This document shows, piece after piece, positions 5,543-5,703 of a DNA stretch of 5,703 bases. Within the stretch, counting starts at the first letter, position 1, and each line of letters begins with the position of its first letter. A program made the position numbers and the translations under genes. Origin of the DNA: Gammaproteobacteria bacterium. GTDB lineage: Bacteria; Pseudomonadota; Gammaproteobacteria; Steroidobacterales; JABDKV01. The notes under the pieces are model-generated. The model made no database searches, was not told the DNA's origin, and saw only the letters and a list, made by a program, of their open reading frames with translations. Location of the stretch: assembly GCA_029862285.1 (NCBI GenBank), contig JAOTXR010000164.1, positions 1 through 5,703 on the forward strand, given 5' to 3'.

Positions 5543-5703
5543 TCAGTCGGTGTAATACCAGAACTTGGGCTCGGTACCGAGTTCCTCTTTCAGGCGAAAC
5601 ACGGTTTTGTTTTCGAGGATATAGCGAATTTCGCTTTCAGAGTCGAGCAGGTTGCCAAATACCCTGGCGCCGGTGGGGCAGGCTTCCATGCAGGCCGGCT
5701 GGC
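5543..5703 (-). CDS. 4Fe-4S electron-transfer subunit, DsrO/NrfC-like (partial, C-terminus only)
   Basis: Only the last 53 codons lie in the window; the N-terminal part is beyond the right edge. The visible part opens with 'QPACMEACPTGARVFG', in which Cys4 and Cys8 followed by proline form the end of a ferredoxin-type cysteine cluster, and it closes with 'LKEELGTEPKFWYYTD', a C-terminus typical of the ferredoxin subunits (NrfC, PsrB, DsrO) that sit between a NrfD-type membrane protein and a periplasmic partner. The stop TGA (5543-5545) is 16 bases before the ATG of the DsrP/NrfD-like gene, so the two are almost certainly co-transcribed and their products a complex. A twin-arginine signal would be expected at the missing N-terminus if it is periplasmic. 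The particular subgroup cannot be settled from this fragment. Confidence 0.85.
   Translation of the reverse strand, partial: QPACMEACPTGARVFGNLLDSESEIRYILENKTVFRLKEELGTEPKFWYYTD

Overview
The window looks like the chromosome of a Gram-negative bacterium, most likely a gammaproteobacterium with respiratory sulfur or other anaerobic-type electron transport. This is inferred from gene content and protein style (ECF sigma operon, exported c-type cytochromes, a DsrP/NrfD-type membrane protein); no marker gene fixes the taxonomy. The DNA is moderately GC-rich by eye and densely coding. I found no rRNA, tRNA, CRISPR array, insertion sequence or phage gene.

Region 1 (1-1257, minus strand) is a compact regulatory operon, read right to left: a small three-helix membrane protein resembling DUF6249 (895-1257), an ECF-type sigma factor (322-870), and a single-helix membrane protein cut by the left edge (<1-309), which is a candidate anti-sigma factor. 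Gaps are 24 and 12 bases.

Region 2 (1258-1442) is the only sizeable non-coding gap. It lies between the sigma operon and the 3' end of the next operon and holds short inverted repeats but no convincing terminator or promoter.

Region 3 (1443-3411, minus strand) is a second operon, read right to left: an exported diheme cytochrome c (2812-3411), a SnoaL/NTF2-like protein (2411-2794) and a MenA-like UbiA-family prenyltransferase (1443-2393), with 17-base gaps at both junctions.

Region 4 (3412-4310) starts with a 116-base divergent promoter region carrying an unusually symmetric pair of sigma70-like promoters, followed on the plus strand by an exported pentaheme cytochrome c (3528-4310).

Region 5 (4294-5703, minus strand) holds the C-terminus of a DsrO/NrfC-like 4Fe-4S protein (5543->5703) followed by a DsrP/NrfD-like integral membrane quinone-interacting subunit (4294-5526). 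The latter overlaps the pentaheme gene tail to tail by 17 bases.

Read together, regions 3 to 5 suggest a membrane and periplasmic redox module. A NrfD/DsrP subunit would exchange electrons with the quinone pool and pass them through the Fe-S subunit to or from a periplasmic partner. The pentaheme and diheme cytochromes would act as periplasmic carriers or catalysts, and the prenyltransferase could contribute to making the quinone. The physical substrate is not shown by the sequence.
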